A DNA stretch of 64,000 bases from NCBI GenBank assembly GCA_029204045.2, contig JAQNDB010000189.1, forward strand, positions 52,491-116,490. Reading direction: 5' to 3'. The stretch is from Tillandsia leiboldiana. Taxonomy: Eukaryota; Streptophyta; Magnoliopsida; Poales; Bromeliaceae. Below the pieces are notes generated by a model. It ran no database searches, was not told the origin of the DNA, and saw only the letters and a list, made by a program, of their open reading frames with translations. The position numbers were made by a program, and so were the translations under genes. Of the stretch, positions 22,513 through 35,052 are shown piece after piece. Each line of letters begins with the position of its first letter. Within the stretch, counting starts at the first letter, position 1.

Positions 22513-23039
22513 CGTGTGGCGCGCGGGGTGTCCCGCGCCTGTGTGTGGCGCTGTGTAACGCGCCCGTGTGGCGCGCGGGCTGCGTCGCGCGTGGCGCAGG
22601 GGGCGCGCGCCTGTGCCCGGTGCGCACGCCCCTGTGCCCGGTGCGCGCGCCCCTGTGCTGTGGACCGCAAGGCGGCGGGCCCTCATTGGAGGGCCCGTGG
22701 ACTGGGTCCATGGGAGCCACCCCTCTCCCTTTTCTTCTTCCTCTCCCTTTTCTTCTTCTTCCTTCTCCACCCCGCACCATTTCTCCTCCCTTTTTTCTTC
22801 TTCTTCTCCAACCAAGTGCGAGAGGGAGCGAGGGAGGGATTTGCGTGGGGTGCGGCGGTGCGCCGTGGACCTCGCGGAGCGCGCGAGGTGTTCCAAGGCA
22901 GGTCAGGCGGCGCGACGCTGTCGAGGTAGGTCCCGCGTGTTGTTTTACGGTATTTTTGGCACAGTTTTGAGGCATCCTTTTGGACATTGGATTTGACCCC
23001 ATGCTCTTATCTGTGTTAGGGACCGTGTTTTACTGCACC

Positions 23040-23315
23040 GTTTTGTGTGCGGACTCCGGCAGCGTGCTCCGTTTTGCGTGCGTGCTCCGTTTTGCGTGCG
23101 TGCTCCATTTTGCGTGCGAATTCTGGCACCGTGCTCCGTTTCGCGTGCGAACTCCGGCACCGTGCTCCATTTTGCGTGCGGACTCCGGAGGCTTGCACCG
23201 TTTTGTGTGCGGACTCCGTTTTGCATACGGACTCTGGCACCGTGCTCCGTTTTGCGTGCGGACTCCGGCGGCGCGCACCATTTTGCGTGCGGACTCCGTT
23301 TTGCGTGCGGACTCC
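23040..23315 (+). repeat. Minisatellite with core CCGTTTTGCGTGCGGACTCC
   Basis: About ten degenerate copies of the core, alone or preceded by GGCACCGTG, giving spacings near 20 and 45 bp. All three forward frames stay open only because of the repeat. Confidence 0.8.
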
Positions 23316-25203
23316 GATGGAGGCAAGGAATCGTGCGGAGCCCAATTGCAAGTGTCTACGAGCAATTGGTGGCAACCGAGGTGGGTGGCCTTATCTTCAA
23401 GTTTAATGGACTGAACAATAAATCTGCTATAGTAGGACTATGCATGATAGTGCACTCTTGTGTAGCATGCTAGAATGTAGGAACTGTTATTCCTTATATT
23501 TATGTGATGATCTTATTAACCCTTTTGCTTCCTACCACCTGTTAAATTGTAGTTATCTTGGAACTTGACCTAGCACCCCCGTCATATGTTGCATGTGTAC
23601 CCTAGACCAGTAGAAAACCCTCACTTGGGCTAGGGTTATTTATGTTTAGACATCCACACTGTTCTTTCATTCCTGGACTTAGTGTTATCCTCGCCCGGGT
23701 AGTGGGCCGAGAGCTCGGGACTTTCTGTTAGTGTGGGATGCATTTGCACTCGTGCTTGGGAGCAGAGTGGAGTCTGGTAGTTGTAGTGGGTCGTTTATCT
23801 GTGCCGGGAGCCGTTTGGGTAAACGGTAGTCCCGGGAGGTCTTGTATCCCTGTTTGTGCTGTCGCCACTGTGTTAGTGGCAGTTGTGTGTTAGCTGGACC
23901 TAGAACCCAGAACCCTTTTGACATACACATGATTTTAGTCTATCGATGTTTCCATCCAAGTATTGAAGGGCCACTGAAGTCTGTTCTTGTTTGATTGGAC
24001 AAAGGCATCAGCCCGTCGGGGTTTGGGTAAACACTTGTTTTCTAACTGTTTTTCCTAAAAAGAACTAAAAATCATTAAAAATGGGTTTCTCCTCAAATTA
24101 AGATGGTTCTCAAAAAAGGGAACTACTTTTAGTCCTCACCCGTCTGGGTCGAGTGAAAATGGTTTTCAGAAACAAATGTCACCCTTTTTCCTGTAAATTT
24201 CCCCACTCGTAAGGATTCGAGTAGTCTGGGTTCTAGGGGCCATCCCTTTGTCGGGACGAAAGCCACGGGGGCCGAGCCTGGAACCTATTCTTGTTTGATA
24301 GGGTTGTAGGTGTTGGTCTCCCGGAACTTCCGTGCCCTAGCTGTTATCTTCTGCGTGTAGTACCGAGATTGTCGTGTTCCCGAACTGTAAGGGTGTAAGA
24401 ACTCGAAATATCTTATGTTAACGAGTAGTCTAAAGGGGATTTTTGACCTGGTTTTGATCGCAAAAGACCCCTGTTGGCCTATATGGTCAATCGCCAGTGT
24501 GCAAGTTGCACGAGGCAAAAAGACTAATTCCCAATCCGGACGTGACCTTGGAAATCCGAGTTGACCGTTGCGATCGTCTCATCGAACTGAACGAGATTCA
24601 TATTCAGTATTTTTCGATCTGACGGTCGGATCGTCCAGAAATCGATGAAGAAGCGAGCGAATCATCGGGACCCATGTAACAGCGGCCTGCGCACAGTGCT
24701 TTTAAGTTAACACTGTAGATGAATAGTAACCCCCAACCTTCGACACCCCGACGAATGCAACGCTGACTGTTTCACTGTCCGGATTCCGAACCTGGTGATC
24801 CAGGTAGTCGTTTTGAATGGTTTCGTCATTTTGGACGCAATGACACTGACGGAATTTTCGTTTGACGACCCTAGAGTCTCGAAAAGCGTGATAACTGTAT
24901 TTGGGCACAGTACTGATGGACCGAGTTTTCATCTGGGCAGTTTCTCAAAAATCGGAAATCGCTACCTGATAGGTTTCGTCGAGCTGGACGTCGTGGCGAA
25001 GCCCATTTTTCGTTTCGACGAACAGAACATCTCGAAAAGCGTGAAATACGGAGAAATTGCAGCTTTTTGCACATGAAACCCTATAGAACCTGCCTCGGAA
25101 AGCGCGCCCCTGCATAGAGAGGGACCTAATAGTGATTGTAAGCTGCTGAGAGGACCAGGCGGGGAAAGAACAGAGTTGGAGGGACTAAATTGCAACTAGT
25201 GCT

Positions 25204-25233
25204 TATATGTATATAGATATATATATACGTATA
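25204..25233 (+). promoter_or_regulatory. TATA region of the 5' LTR
   Basis: An alternating TA tract (TATATGTATATAGATATATA...) precedes the GC-rich leader that begins with 'cttgagctagggcttc'. This is a plausible Pol II promoter about 810 bp into the LTR. Confidence 0.6.
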
Positions 25234-28200
25234 GCTTGAGCTAGGGCTTCGAAAACCCTAAGCCCCGTAGCCCCTCTCCCAGCCGCAACTCCAACAATCT
25301 GCCCCCTCCTGCCGCACTTCCCGGACCACCCCGCACCGGCCGCCGCCTCGCTTTTGCCGGAAAAGAGAGATCAAGAATCACCTCGATCTCTCGGGTTGCG
25401 GGAGGAAGGTGCTGCGAAGGACCCTGGTCGACCCAGCCTCTGCCTGTGGAGTCCCTCGCGAAGCCGCGTCCGAGCCCGAGTGAAGCCAGCCCCGGCCGCC
25501 GCCGTGCGCCGCCGCGGCGAGCTTCCTCATCCTTGATCTTTCCGGCGAAGGTAAGCTCTCGGGATCTTCTCGTTATTTTGGTACAAGGACCCTACAGATG
25601 GGTTTCTGACATCACGGACGCCCCCCTCGGTACAGGCCCAGCTGCGGCCGCCGTCACGATCACCGGCGGGAGCAACCCCGCCGGATTATCGTTCTCGTGA
25701 CCGATCCCAAGTGCCACCACCATCCGACCGCCCGGCGCGAGATCAGAGCCGTTGGATTACCTCCTCTCGAGGACTGCAACCTCTCCACAAGACTTGCGGG
25801 TGATCGGACGAAGATCGGGCTCACGCAAGCCAGCCCTAGAAACCCGACCTTGGCGTTTTCGCCGATCGCCGCCGTCCGGCGCCGCCGCGGCTTCCCGATA
25901 CCGGCCACCTCTGCTGGAAGCATCCTGGTGGGGTGGGGATCAGCTCGGTCCATCTTGCTCCGGCCCGGACCGCCGCGCCGGAAATCCGCCATTGTTGGCC
26001 ATTGAGGTTTTTCCCGAGCTCCTCCGCCGCGCCACGCCGCCGCCTCGGGTCGCCCGGAAACCACTCAGGTAGGCTCCTATGATCCTCTAGAGTCTTTCCA
26101 TCGTGTTGCATGAGGATCTTGACGTCGGGTTTCTTGCCACCACAGTCGCACCCGAATTGCCTTCAAGCTTAGCTCCGGCGATCCCCGGCGACTCGGGACT
26201 CCGGCAACCATCCAGGTAAGACCTAGATGACTTCCTCTCACCCCCCATTGTTTAGTTTGGGTCAAAAGGGCCCCGGTTTCATGGACTTATTCCCTGGCAC
26301 CCGAAATCACCACTACGGGCTTAGCTCCGGCCGCCGCCGCCTCCGGCCGCCGGGGCTCGACCCCGCATGGACCCGAGACCTCCTGGGGACCTCTTCTAAC
26401 TGATGCTCACCTTGGTTCCAGGCCCGAGCCACTGTCGTTCCAAGAACACCAAACCGAGCCTTGATCCAAACTTGGGTGCTGCTCGGCCGTCTCTCCGGCC
26501 GGCCTCCGGCGCGTGCAAGGTGAGCACACCACTCCTCTGTTATTACTGAACCCCATGCTCCAGTTAGATCACTTGTAGATCAAGTATATATTAAGCCGCA
26601 ACATTACTAATTTGGAGCCCTTGTGTTTATGGGCCAACTTGTAAATGGGCCTGGTCTCGGCCCAAATATTGTGAGCACGGCCTCCGTCTCGACGTAACGA
26701 ACGCGGTGAAACTTACGGCGTCGTCGTTGGACCCCCGGATTTCAAGAACGAGCCGAAACGGGCAATTAAATTAATGTTGCTATGCAAATCTAAGAACATA
26801 TTAGACTAAATGTAAGTTGGACATATTAGCTGCCTTTAGATAGTGTTTTTAAATCTACTAGGCATCGGGTTAGGGTTCCGTAGGTCCTCGTTGACCGGGA
26901 ATCGGACTTTGGTCGATAAATCGGCGATATTCTCCCGTTTAAGCTTTACGTTGCTGTCGGATCGTCGGGAAGGATTTGTGTGAGTCTATTACTGACCAGA
27001 TCTCATTATTCAGGGCCCAGTTGCTCAGCACCAGCCTCCCAGTAGCTAGTGGGAGTCCGGGATCGGCCTACATTCAGGTGGGTCGTTTTTACTTTATTCC
27101 TAGCCTCTAAATTCTATCATATTGGACGGGACCTATTCTAAGTGTACTGGGGTTAAATAATGATGGGCGATAGCTTATGCATGTCAGCGGGTTCTCTATA
27201 GTGTTTAGCGTCGGTTACCGACGGTTGTTCTCTTTTTAACCATTATATGTCAGCAGGACACCTTCGAGTGCGCGTATATTACCTTGCTTTCGATTTTGCA
27301 CTTTACCTCATTACTCCTGTTAATTATATTATGATACTGACATGATGGTGGTTACGGTTACTTGGCTCGAGGTTGCCACACGTGCACCCGCGGTTTGGCC
27401 ACCGCAAAGGGTGCGCTTTTCCGGAAAAGGGGTCGTAGGACCCGTGTATACCCACGAGGTGACGTAGTGGGGCCCCTTATTAGCTGTGGGGTTGAGGCGC
27501 CGAGGTGCGAGCGGAGCGACCCGCCGGTTTAGTTGTCCGGCGCGGTCGCGGTGCTGCAGGTACGGTATGGGCGTCGGTAGTGGACCGACGCGGCAGGGTA
27601 TTACAGGATGCAGATATACAGGTTACCATTTTTTTCCCCCCCTCCTTGGGAGGGTGGTTGCCCCAGTTGTCTTCACGGTTTGTTTTACTATATTCTCATG
27701 CTTTACTACTTCTGCGTCACTGACATCCCACCTCGTGACAGGGTCCAGACGGGGAGAGAGGTAGGCGGTGGTGGTGAGGACGGGACAGGAGCAGCTGGGT
27801 CGCTGGGGACCCTGGACTGTGTTCATTCTTTTACTCTCGCTTTTCCTTACCTTGTAGTTATGTGAGTGGTTCGCGATACCCTCGTGGGGTCGGCATGGAT
27901 GTCGGTATGGGCTACATTTAGTGCCCCTGGTGGAATATTTTTTCCCTTTTTATTTCTATTGGCCATTTAAAAATCAAAAAGGCAGAAGCCAAAGAAAAGA
28001 TTGCGAAAACCGTTTTTAAAAATCTAAGTGTCGTGGGGCACTGGTTTCAAATCCCTGTGGATTTATGGATTGCGACAGAGATTTCAAAACTTGGTGTCGG
28101 GTGGGCACCGCTTTCAAACCTTGTGGATTTATGCTAATTTCGAAACTAGCTTTCAAAACGTAAGCGCCGGGTAGGCGCTCTTCCAAAAACGGTGGATTTA

Positions 28201-28405
28201 TCCTTTCCAAATTGACCGGCCATATGTTCTTCTGATATTAGTTTAGAATGCTGGTTAATTGTTGTGATTGAATGGCTGTGTATGTTGGAACATGTACTGA
28301 ACGCTACGCCGTGCACGTACAGGGGAGACTCTGTCCGTTTACAGAGTGATCCTGTATGTGTGGCGGGTCTGGGCACGTGCCGGGGAAGAGGGGTTCTCTT
28401 TTAAA

Positions 28406-28406
<1 letters not shown>

Positions 28407-28436
<30 letters not shown>
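28407..28436 (+). repeat. A30 tract near the 5' LTR end
   Basis: Thirty A residues about 65 bp before the LTR end. The other LTR has 31 at 35016-35046. Confidence 0.85.
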
Positions 28437-28442
<6 letters not shown>

Positions 28443-28508
28443 ACGTCAAACATTCGACTTTCATGAATCGTTTCCGCTAAAACAAACCCCGGGGCGTGAC
28501 AGATTAAA

Positions 28509-28520
28509 TGGTATCAGAGC
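28509..28520 (+). promoter_or_regulatory. tRNA-iMet primer-binding site
   Basis: TGGTATCAGAGC begins 7 bases after the LTR end. The same 7-base gap is seen after the LTRs ending at 44256, 54475 and 62066. Confidence 0.9.
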
Positions 28521-28879
28521 GTTCTTTCAATCACAACAGTTAGTGCCGACATCCGTGGACAACCCCCACATGCCTACATACGAATGAAATGGGTAGGGCA
28601 TAGGACTGTAGAACGTGAGTGACCGAGGGGGGGGAAAATGTTGAGTCCTTTCTCTCACTTTATGGTTGTTGTTAGTAGGGTAGTCTAAAGTTGACTCTTG
28701 TGATGTGTGACAGACAGGGCCCGTACTAGATCATCGGCCGGGGGACACAGAGGTCAGAGTCCGAGTCCTTTCCCTCGCTAAGAGGTGCGATGTACCGTTG
28801 ATGATTAGCAAAGACTAAAGCCGACCTTCTTTGTGTGCATACAGATCGAGGGCCGACTCAGCCAGCAACGACGACGGAA

Positions 28880-29840
28880 ATGGACATCGCCGACGAAGCC
28901 AATCGCCTGCTCCGCAACCAACTGCGCGACGTGGCTGGGCAACTGCTGACTCTCGCGGAGCGCCTGAACATGCTGACACAGGAACTCGAGGGCGTCGACC
29001 GGTTCCGGGGCGGCAGCAGAAGCGTTGCCCCTCCCGGGATGCCACCGACGGGCCCTCCCGCCGTCCAGGAGGCTACTAACCTGACGTGCACGCCAACGCA
29101 GAGTGCGCCCGGCAGGAATGCTCTTACCCCGAGTCGGCGGGGACCCCCATCGGAGGGGCCGGGCGAGCAAACGCCCGAGAGCCGGGCAGGACCCTCGGGC
29201 AGACGACGGAGAGGAGAGACCTAGGCCGCAGAAACCGTGCGTCATATGCGGCAACGCACACCTCATGACGAGCTGCCCGTGGCGGGACGGACACTGTTTC
29301 CGATGTGGCAGGCGGGCCACACGCGTTATGAGTGCCCTCTGAAGCCGTCTGTCAGAAGACCCCCGGCGCCGCGACATGTCGAGCCCAAGGGAACCGCCGC
29401 CTCCACCCCTCAAGGGGGCACCGATCCAGAGAGCCGACCTAATCCACGCCCGACGCAAGCACCGAAGGTCGAACGAGGGCTTAAGGGGAGCGCGCACGTG
29501 CAACCGGGATCCTGCGTCATCTGCAAGGGCGCGCACCCCAGTGACGGAATGCACTTGGAGGTACCACTATTGTAACCGGTGCGGCTTGCCAGATCACAAT
29601 CACCTCTCCTGCCCCCAAGGGCCCACCCCCGCCTCCGCCGCCGTGCCACCACCGCCAAGAGGAACAGAGAGCGCGGCTGGTCCCGTGCAGACAAAGAACT
29701 CGCCCGACGACCAACGATGCGCGGACTCTTTAGACAGCAAACCCCCTCCCCAACACGCGGTGCGACGCTGGCCCAAGGATTGTGGGCGGACTCCCCCGGC
29801 CGCCCCGGTAGACGACGCGTCGTCCCGAAATAGGGAATGA
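28880..29840 (+). pseudogene. gag: Broken gag with four zinc knuckles in two pairs
   Basis: The ATG at 28880 (upstream GTG at 28835 rejected) opens 114 codons with a short amphipathic N-terminal segment (NRLLRNQLRDVAGQLLTLAE). After a frameshift near 29224, Cys/His knuckles follow at 29238-29276 (CX2CX3HX4C), 29295-29335 (CX2CX4HX4C, one base short), 29513-29552 (CX2CX3HX4C, one base too many) and 29571-29612 (CX2CX4HX4C, intact). The pair therefore appears twice, separated by a Pro/Arg-rich linker of about 60 residues. The usual Gag capsid core is missing, and three frame changes would be needed to read it through. It is homologous to the gag relic at 21265-21709. It may act, if at all, only as packaging sequence. 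Confidence 0.7.
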
Positions 29841-31003
29841 CAGGTACTATTTCATTTTATTTTTCTATATTTTTCCTTGTTGCCTTCCCTTCCCTTGGCT
29901 ATAGAAGCACCGTTTGGGCCGGAGCAACCCGACCCTACCAGACCCTTGCGAGCCCCCCCCTGCCTTTAGCTCTACCTTTCGTTTCGTCGACTGTTCCGGT
30001 CTAGTGTGCTTACGGGCGAGGAAGCAGATCTAACCTTAGCGATTTGCACACCGGTACGTGAATTGCACAATCTCCGATGCACGAAATTCCGCCTTCCCGG
30101 TCCGATACCTGGGTATTTAGTTAGGAGCGAGCCCTAGGGTGACTTGCGTTCACGAGAGAGCGCAGGGTATTGGCATAATGGGTTGGAGCCCCGAGTGTGT
30201 TTCACACAGTTGAGTCTCGTTGTTTCGGTTATTAGCCGTACGCACTCTGATTTTTGGGATCATTATTAGTGCAGGGTAGCCGCGGCCAGGGTTTCGGCTG
30301 TGGGCTTGATGTTTCAATGGATCCAGAGTGCTCGGATCAGTTACGGTGGTTAAGGGTTAAATCACTGTTCTCTTCGTAATCGTCCAGCGGATGGCACAGC
30401 AGTAGATGACTGCTATTGTTGCACTAGCCTCACAGTTTGCTTAGAGGTTGAACAAGTTGCCGACCTTTCAGTGTCTCCGTGTCTTATTTCGTTGGCCTAT
30501 GGGCCCGATAGTAACCCTGTTTGGGGGCGGATGCAAATTGACCCCACCTTTTGCTCAAATTTTGTGGATCGACGTGGACTCGCCTATGTGTTAGTCGTGG
30601 TGATGGTTGTGACCACGAGGCGGTAGTAATCCTTGATAAAGGTTATGTTTTTGGCACTGAGATTGTGTTGGGAGGTATGTGATATACCTTCTGATAAGAA
30701 TTGCGCCCCCAACTTGTTGTTGGCGACAAACCTTTGGTATTCCGCTGTTCTTTTGGTAAGCACGTTGGCTACAGGCAACGGACTGTCGAGAGAACTGAGG
30801 AAATACTCTGCCCTGTAATGGGGAGTATCAGATTGGGTCTAAATTGGTAGCCTTAGAGTTGTAAATACCTTGCGACTGACCTGTAGCCCACGATTAGACT
30901 TTTGAGCATTCCCATAAAGTATGACTTCAGGCTGTAAGCTCCGGGAGTGAAACTTTTTAAGTTGTAAGTTTCGGGGACGAAACTTCTTTTAAGTTGTAAG
31001 TGA
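29841..31003 (+). other. Non-coding interior and 3' end of the LARD-like element
   Basis: No ORF with recognisable content. The last 100 bp carry a 30-bp unit about two and a half times (GTAAG...GACGAAACTT type), derived from the end-of-pol signature. A purine run such as the AGTGGGGGAGGA seen at 57905 is lacking. Confidence 0.65.
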
Positions 31004-31813
31004 TGTAAGAACTCGAAATATCTTATGTTAACGAGTAGTCTAAAGGGGATTTTTGACCTGGTTTTGATCGCAAAAGACCCCTGTTGGCCTATATGGTCAA
31101 TCGCCAGTGTGCAAGTTGCACGAGGCAAAAAGACTAATTCCCAATCCGGACGTGACCTTGGAAATCCGAGTTGACCGTTGCGATCGTCTCATCGAACTGA
31201 ACGAGATTCATATTCAGTATTTTTCGATCTGACGGTCGGATCGTCCAGAAATCGATGAAGAAGCGAGCGAATCATCGGGACCCATGTAACAGCGGCCTGC
31301 GCACAGTGCTTTTAAGTTAACACTGTAGATGAATAGTAACCCCCAACCTTCGACACCCCGACGAATGCAACGCTGACTGTTTCACTGTCCGGATTCCGAA
31401 CCTGGTGATCCAGGTAGTCGTTTTGAATGGTTTCGTCATTTTGGACGCAATGACACTGACGGAATTTTCGTTTGACGACCCTAGAGTCTCGAAAAGCGTG
31501 ATAACTGTATTTGGGCACAGTACTGATGGACCGAGTTTTCATCTGGGCAGTTTCTCAAAAATCGGAAATCGCTACCTGATAGGTTTCGTCGAGCTGGACG
31601 TCGTGGCGAAGCCCATTTTTCGTTTCGACGAACAGAACATCTCGAAAAGCGTGAAATACGGAGAAATTGCAGCTTTTTGCACATGAAACCCTATAGAACC
31701 TGCCTCGGAAAGCGCGCCCCTGCATAGAGAGGGACCTAATAGTGATTGTAAGCTGCTGAGAGGACCAGGCGGGGAAAGAACAGAGTTGGAGGGACTAAAT
31801 TGCAACTAGTGCT

Positions 31814-31843
31814 TATATGTATATAGATATATATATACGTATA
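31814..31843 (+). promoter_or_regulatory. TATA region of the 3' LTR
   Basis: Identical to 25204-25233. Transcripts from here would read out into the flanking minus-oriented LTR. Confidence 0.55.
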
Positions 31844-34800
31844 GCTTGAGCTAGGGCTTCGAAAACCCTAAGCCCCGTAGCCCCTCTCCCAGCCGCAACT
31901 CCAACAATCTGCCCCCTCCTGCCGCACTTCCCGGACCACCCCGCACCGGCCGCCGCCTCGCTTTTGCCGGAAAAGAGAGATCAAGAATCACCTCGATCTC
32001 TCGGGTTGCGGGAGGAAGGTGCTGCGAAGGACCCTGGTCGACCCAGCCTCTGCCTGTGGAGTCCCTCGCGAAGCCGTGTCCGAGCCCGAGTGAAGCCAGC
32101 CCCGGCCGCCGCCGTGCGCCGCCGCGGCGAGCTTCCTCATCCTTGATCTTTCCGGCGAAGGTAAGCTCTCGGGATCTTCTCGTTATTTTGGTACAAGGAC
32201 CCTACAGATGGGTTTCTGACATCACGGACGCCCCCTCGGTACAGGCCCAGCTGCGGCCGCCGTCACGATCACCGGCGGGAGCAACCCCGCCGGATTATCG
32301 TTCTCGTGACCGATCCCAAGTGCCACCACCATCCGACCGCCCGGCGCGAGATCAGAGCCGTTGGATCACCTCCTCTCGAGGACTGCAACCTCTCCACAAG
32401 ACTTGCGGGTGATCGGACGAAGATCGGGCTCACGCAAGCCAGCCCTAGAAACCCGACCTTGGCGTTTTCGCCGATCGCCGCCGTCCGGCGCCGCCGCGGC
32501 TTCCCGATACCGGCCACCTCTGCTGGAAGCATCCTGGTGGGGTGGGGATCAGCTCGGTCCATCTTGCTCCGGCCCGGACCGCCGCGCCGGAAATCCGCCA
32601 TTGTTGGCCATTGAGGTTTTCCCGAGCTCCTCCGCCGCGCCACGCCGCCGCCTCGGGTCGCCCGGAAACCACTCAGGTAGGCTCCTATGATCCTCTAGAG
32701 TCTTTCCATCGTGTTGCATGAGGATCTTGACGTCGGGTTTCTTGCCACCACAGTCGCACCCGAATTGCCTTCAAGCTTAGCTCCGGCGATCCCCGGCGAC
32801 TCGGGACTCCGGCAACCATCCAGGTAAGACCTAGATGACTTCCTCTCACCCCCCATTGTTTAGTTTGGGTCAAAAAGGGCCCCGGTTTCATGGACTTATT
32901 CCTGGCACCCGAAATCACCACTACGGGCTTAGCTCCGGCCGCCGCCGCCTCCGGCCGCCGGGGCTCGACCCCGCATGGACCCGAGACCTCCTGGGGACCT
33001 CTTCTAACTGATGCTCACCTTGGTTCCAGGCCCGAGCCACTGTCGTTCCAAGAACACCAAACCGAGCCTTGATCCAAACTTGGGTGCTGCTCCGGCCGTC
33101 TCTCCGGCCGGCCTCCGGCGCGTGCAAGGTGAGCACACCACTCCTCTGTTATTACTGAACCCCATGCTCCAGTTAGATCACTTGTAGATCAAGTATATAT
33201 TAAGCCGCAACATTACTAATTTGGAGCCCTTGTGTTTATGGGCCAACTTGTAAATGGGCCTGGTCTCGGCCCAAATATTGTGAGCACGGCCTCCGTCTCG
33301 ACGTAACGAACGCGCTGAAACTTACGGCGTCGTCGTTGGACCCCCGGATTTCAAGAACGAGCCGAAACGGGCAATTAAATTAATGTTGCTATGCAAATCT
33401 AAGAACATATTAGACTAAAATGTAAGTTGGACATATTAGCTGCCTTTAGATAGTGTTTTTAAATCTACTAGGCATCGGGTTAGGGTTCCGTAGGTCCTCG
33501 TTGACCGGGAATCGGACTTTGGTCGATAAATCGGCGATATTCTCCCGTTTAAGCTTTACGTTGCTGTCGGATCGTCGGGAAGGATTTGTGTGAGTCTATT
33601 ACTGACCAGATCTCATTATTCAGGGCCCAGTTGCTCAGCACCAGCCTCCCAGTAGCTAGTGGGAGTCCGGGATCGGCCTACATTCAGGTGGGTCATTTTT
33701 ACTTTATTCCTAGCCTCTAAATTCTATCATATTGGACGGGACCTATTCTAAGTGTACTGGGGTTAAATAATGATGGGCGATAGCTTATGCATGTCAGCGG
33801 GTTCTCTATAGTGTTTAGCGTCGGTTACCGATGGTTGTTCTCTTTTTAACCATTATATGTCAGCAGGCCACCTTCGAGTGCGCGTATTATTACCTTGCTT
33901 TCGATTTTGCACTTTACCTCATTACTCCTGTTAATTATATTATGATACTGACATGATGGTGGTTACGGTTACTTGGCTCGAGGTTGCCACACGTGCACCC
34001 GCGGTTTGGCCACCGCAAAGGGTGCGCTTTTCCGGAAAAGGGGTCGTAGGACCCGTGTATACCCACGAGGTGACGTAGTGGGGCCCCTTATTAGCTGTGG
34101 GGTTGAGGCGCCGAGGTGCGAGCGGAGCGACCCGCCGGTTTAGTTGTCCGGCGCGGTCGCGGTGCTGCAGGTACGGTATGGGCCGTCGGTAGTGGACCGA
34201 CGCGGCAGGGTATTACAGGATGCAGATATACAGGTTACCATTTTTTTCCCCCCCTCCTTGGGAGGGTGGTTGCCCCAGTTGTCTTCACGGTTTGTTTTAC
34301 TATATTCTCATGCTTTACTACTTCTGCGTCACTGACATCCCACCTCGTGACAGGGTCCAGACGGGGAGAGAGGTAGGCGGTGGTGAGGACGGGACAGGAG
34401 CAGCTGGGTCGCTGGGGACCCTGGACTGTGTTCATTCTTTTACTCTCGCTTTTCATTACCTTGTAGTTATGTGAGTGGTTCGCGATACCCTCGTGGGGTC
34501 GGCATGGATGTCGGTACGGGCTACATTTAGTGCCCCTGGTGGAATATTTTTCCCTTTTTATTTCTATTGGCCATTTAAAAATCAAAAAGGCAGAAGCCAA
34601 AGAAAAGATTGCGAAAACCGTTTTTAAAAATCTAAGTGTCGTGTGGGCACTGGTTTCAAATCCCTGTGGATTTATGGATTGCGACAGAGATTTCAAAACT
34701 TGGTGTCGGGTGGGCACCGCTTTCAAACCTTGTGGATTTATGCTAATTTCGAAACTAGCTTTCAAAACGTAAGCGCCGGGTAGGCGCTCTTCCAAAAACG

Positions 34801-35014
34801 GTGGATTTATCCTTTCCAAATTGACCGGCCATATGTTCTTCTGATATTAGTTTAGAATGCTGGTTAATTGTTGTGATTGAATGGCTGTGTATGTTGGAAC
34901 ATGTACTGAACGCTACGCCGTGCACGTACAGGGGAGACTCTGTCCGTTTGCAGAGTGATCCTGTATGTGTGGCGGGTCTGGGCACGTGCCGGGGAAGAGG
35001 GGTTCTCTTTTAAA

Positions 35015-35015
<1 letters not shown>

Positions 35016-35046
<31 letters not shown>
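35016..35046 (+). repeat. A31 tract near the 3' LTR end
   Basis: Thirty-one A residues, one more than in the partner LTR. Confidence 0.85.

Positions 35047-35052
<6 letters not shown>

Larger units (their letters stand above)
21862..24393 (+). mobile_element. Chromovirus-type LTR, right end missing
   Basis: It starts TGTGAGGACCC at 21862 and shares long blocks with the start of the minus-strand LTR ending at 37362 and, more weakly, with 50352 onwards (CCGGATGCCTTCGGCAA; GGATTCAGCGCGCGAAA). It contains a C/T-rich leader at about 22725-22815, a 27-G run and a 20-45-bp minisatellite. No GGGGCGTGACA end is present; the sequence is replaced by the next element at 24394. Unassigned sequence from about 23400 to 24393 is most simply the rest of this LTR. 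I see no gene in it. Confidence 0.65.
24394..28501 (+). mobile_element. 5' LTR of the LARD-like element
   Basis: 4,108 bp. Order: unique AT-balanced U3; TATA region at 25204-25233; GC-rich leader full of CCGCCG and several AGGTAAG-like sites (25551, about 26214, about 26519); a middle part with GC-rich and T-rich patches; A30 at 28407-28436; terminal GGGGCGTGACA. The many Arg/Pro-rich ORFs in the GC-rich leader overlap on both strands and lack codon continuity between the two LTR copies, so I do not call genes. Confidence 0.88.

Noticed and set aside
22185..23414. Several ORFs of 140-220 residues on both strands
   Set aside because: They cross a poly-G run, GC-rich repeats and a minisatellite. 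No recognisable protein and no consistent frame.
25354..26072. Pro/Arg-rich ORFs in the GC-rich LTR leader, repeated at 31964-32690
   Set aside because: The two LTR copies break the frames differently through one-base indels, so they are not maintained as coding.
28509..28520. tRNA gene at the TGGTATCAGAGC sites
   Set aside because: Only the 12-base primer complement is present; no cloverleaf sequence follows. All such sites sit beside LTR ends.
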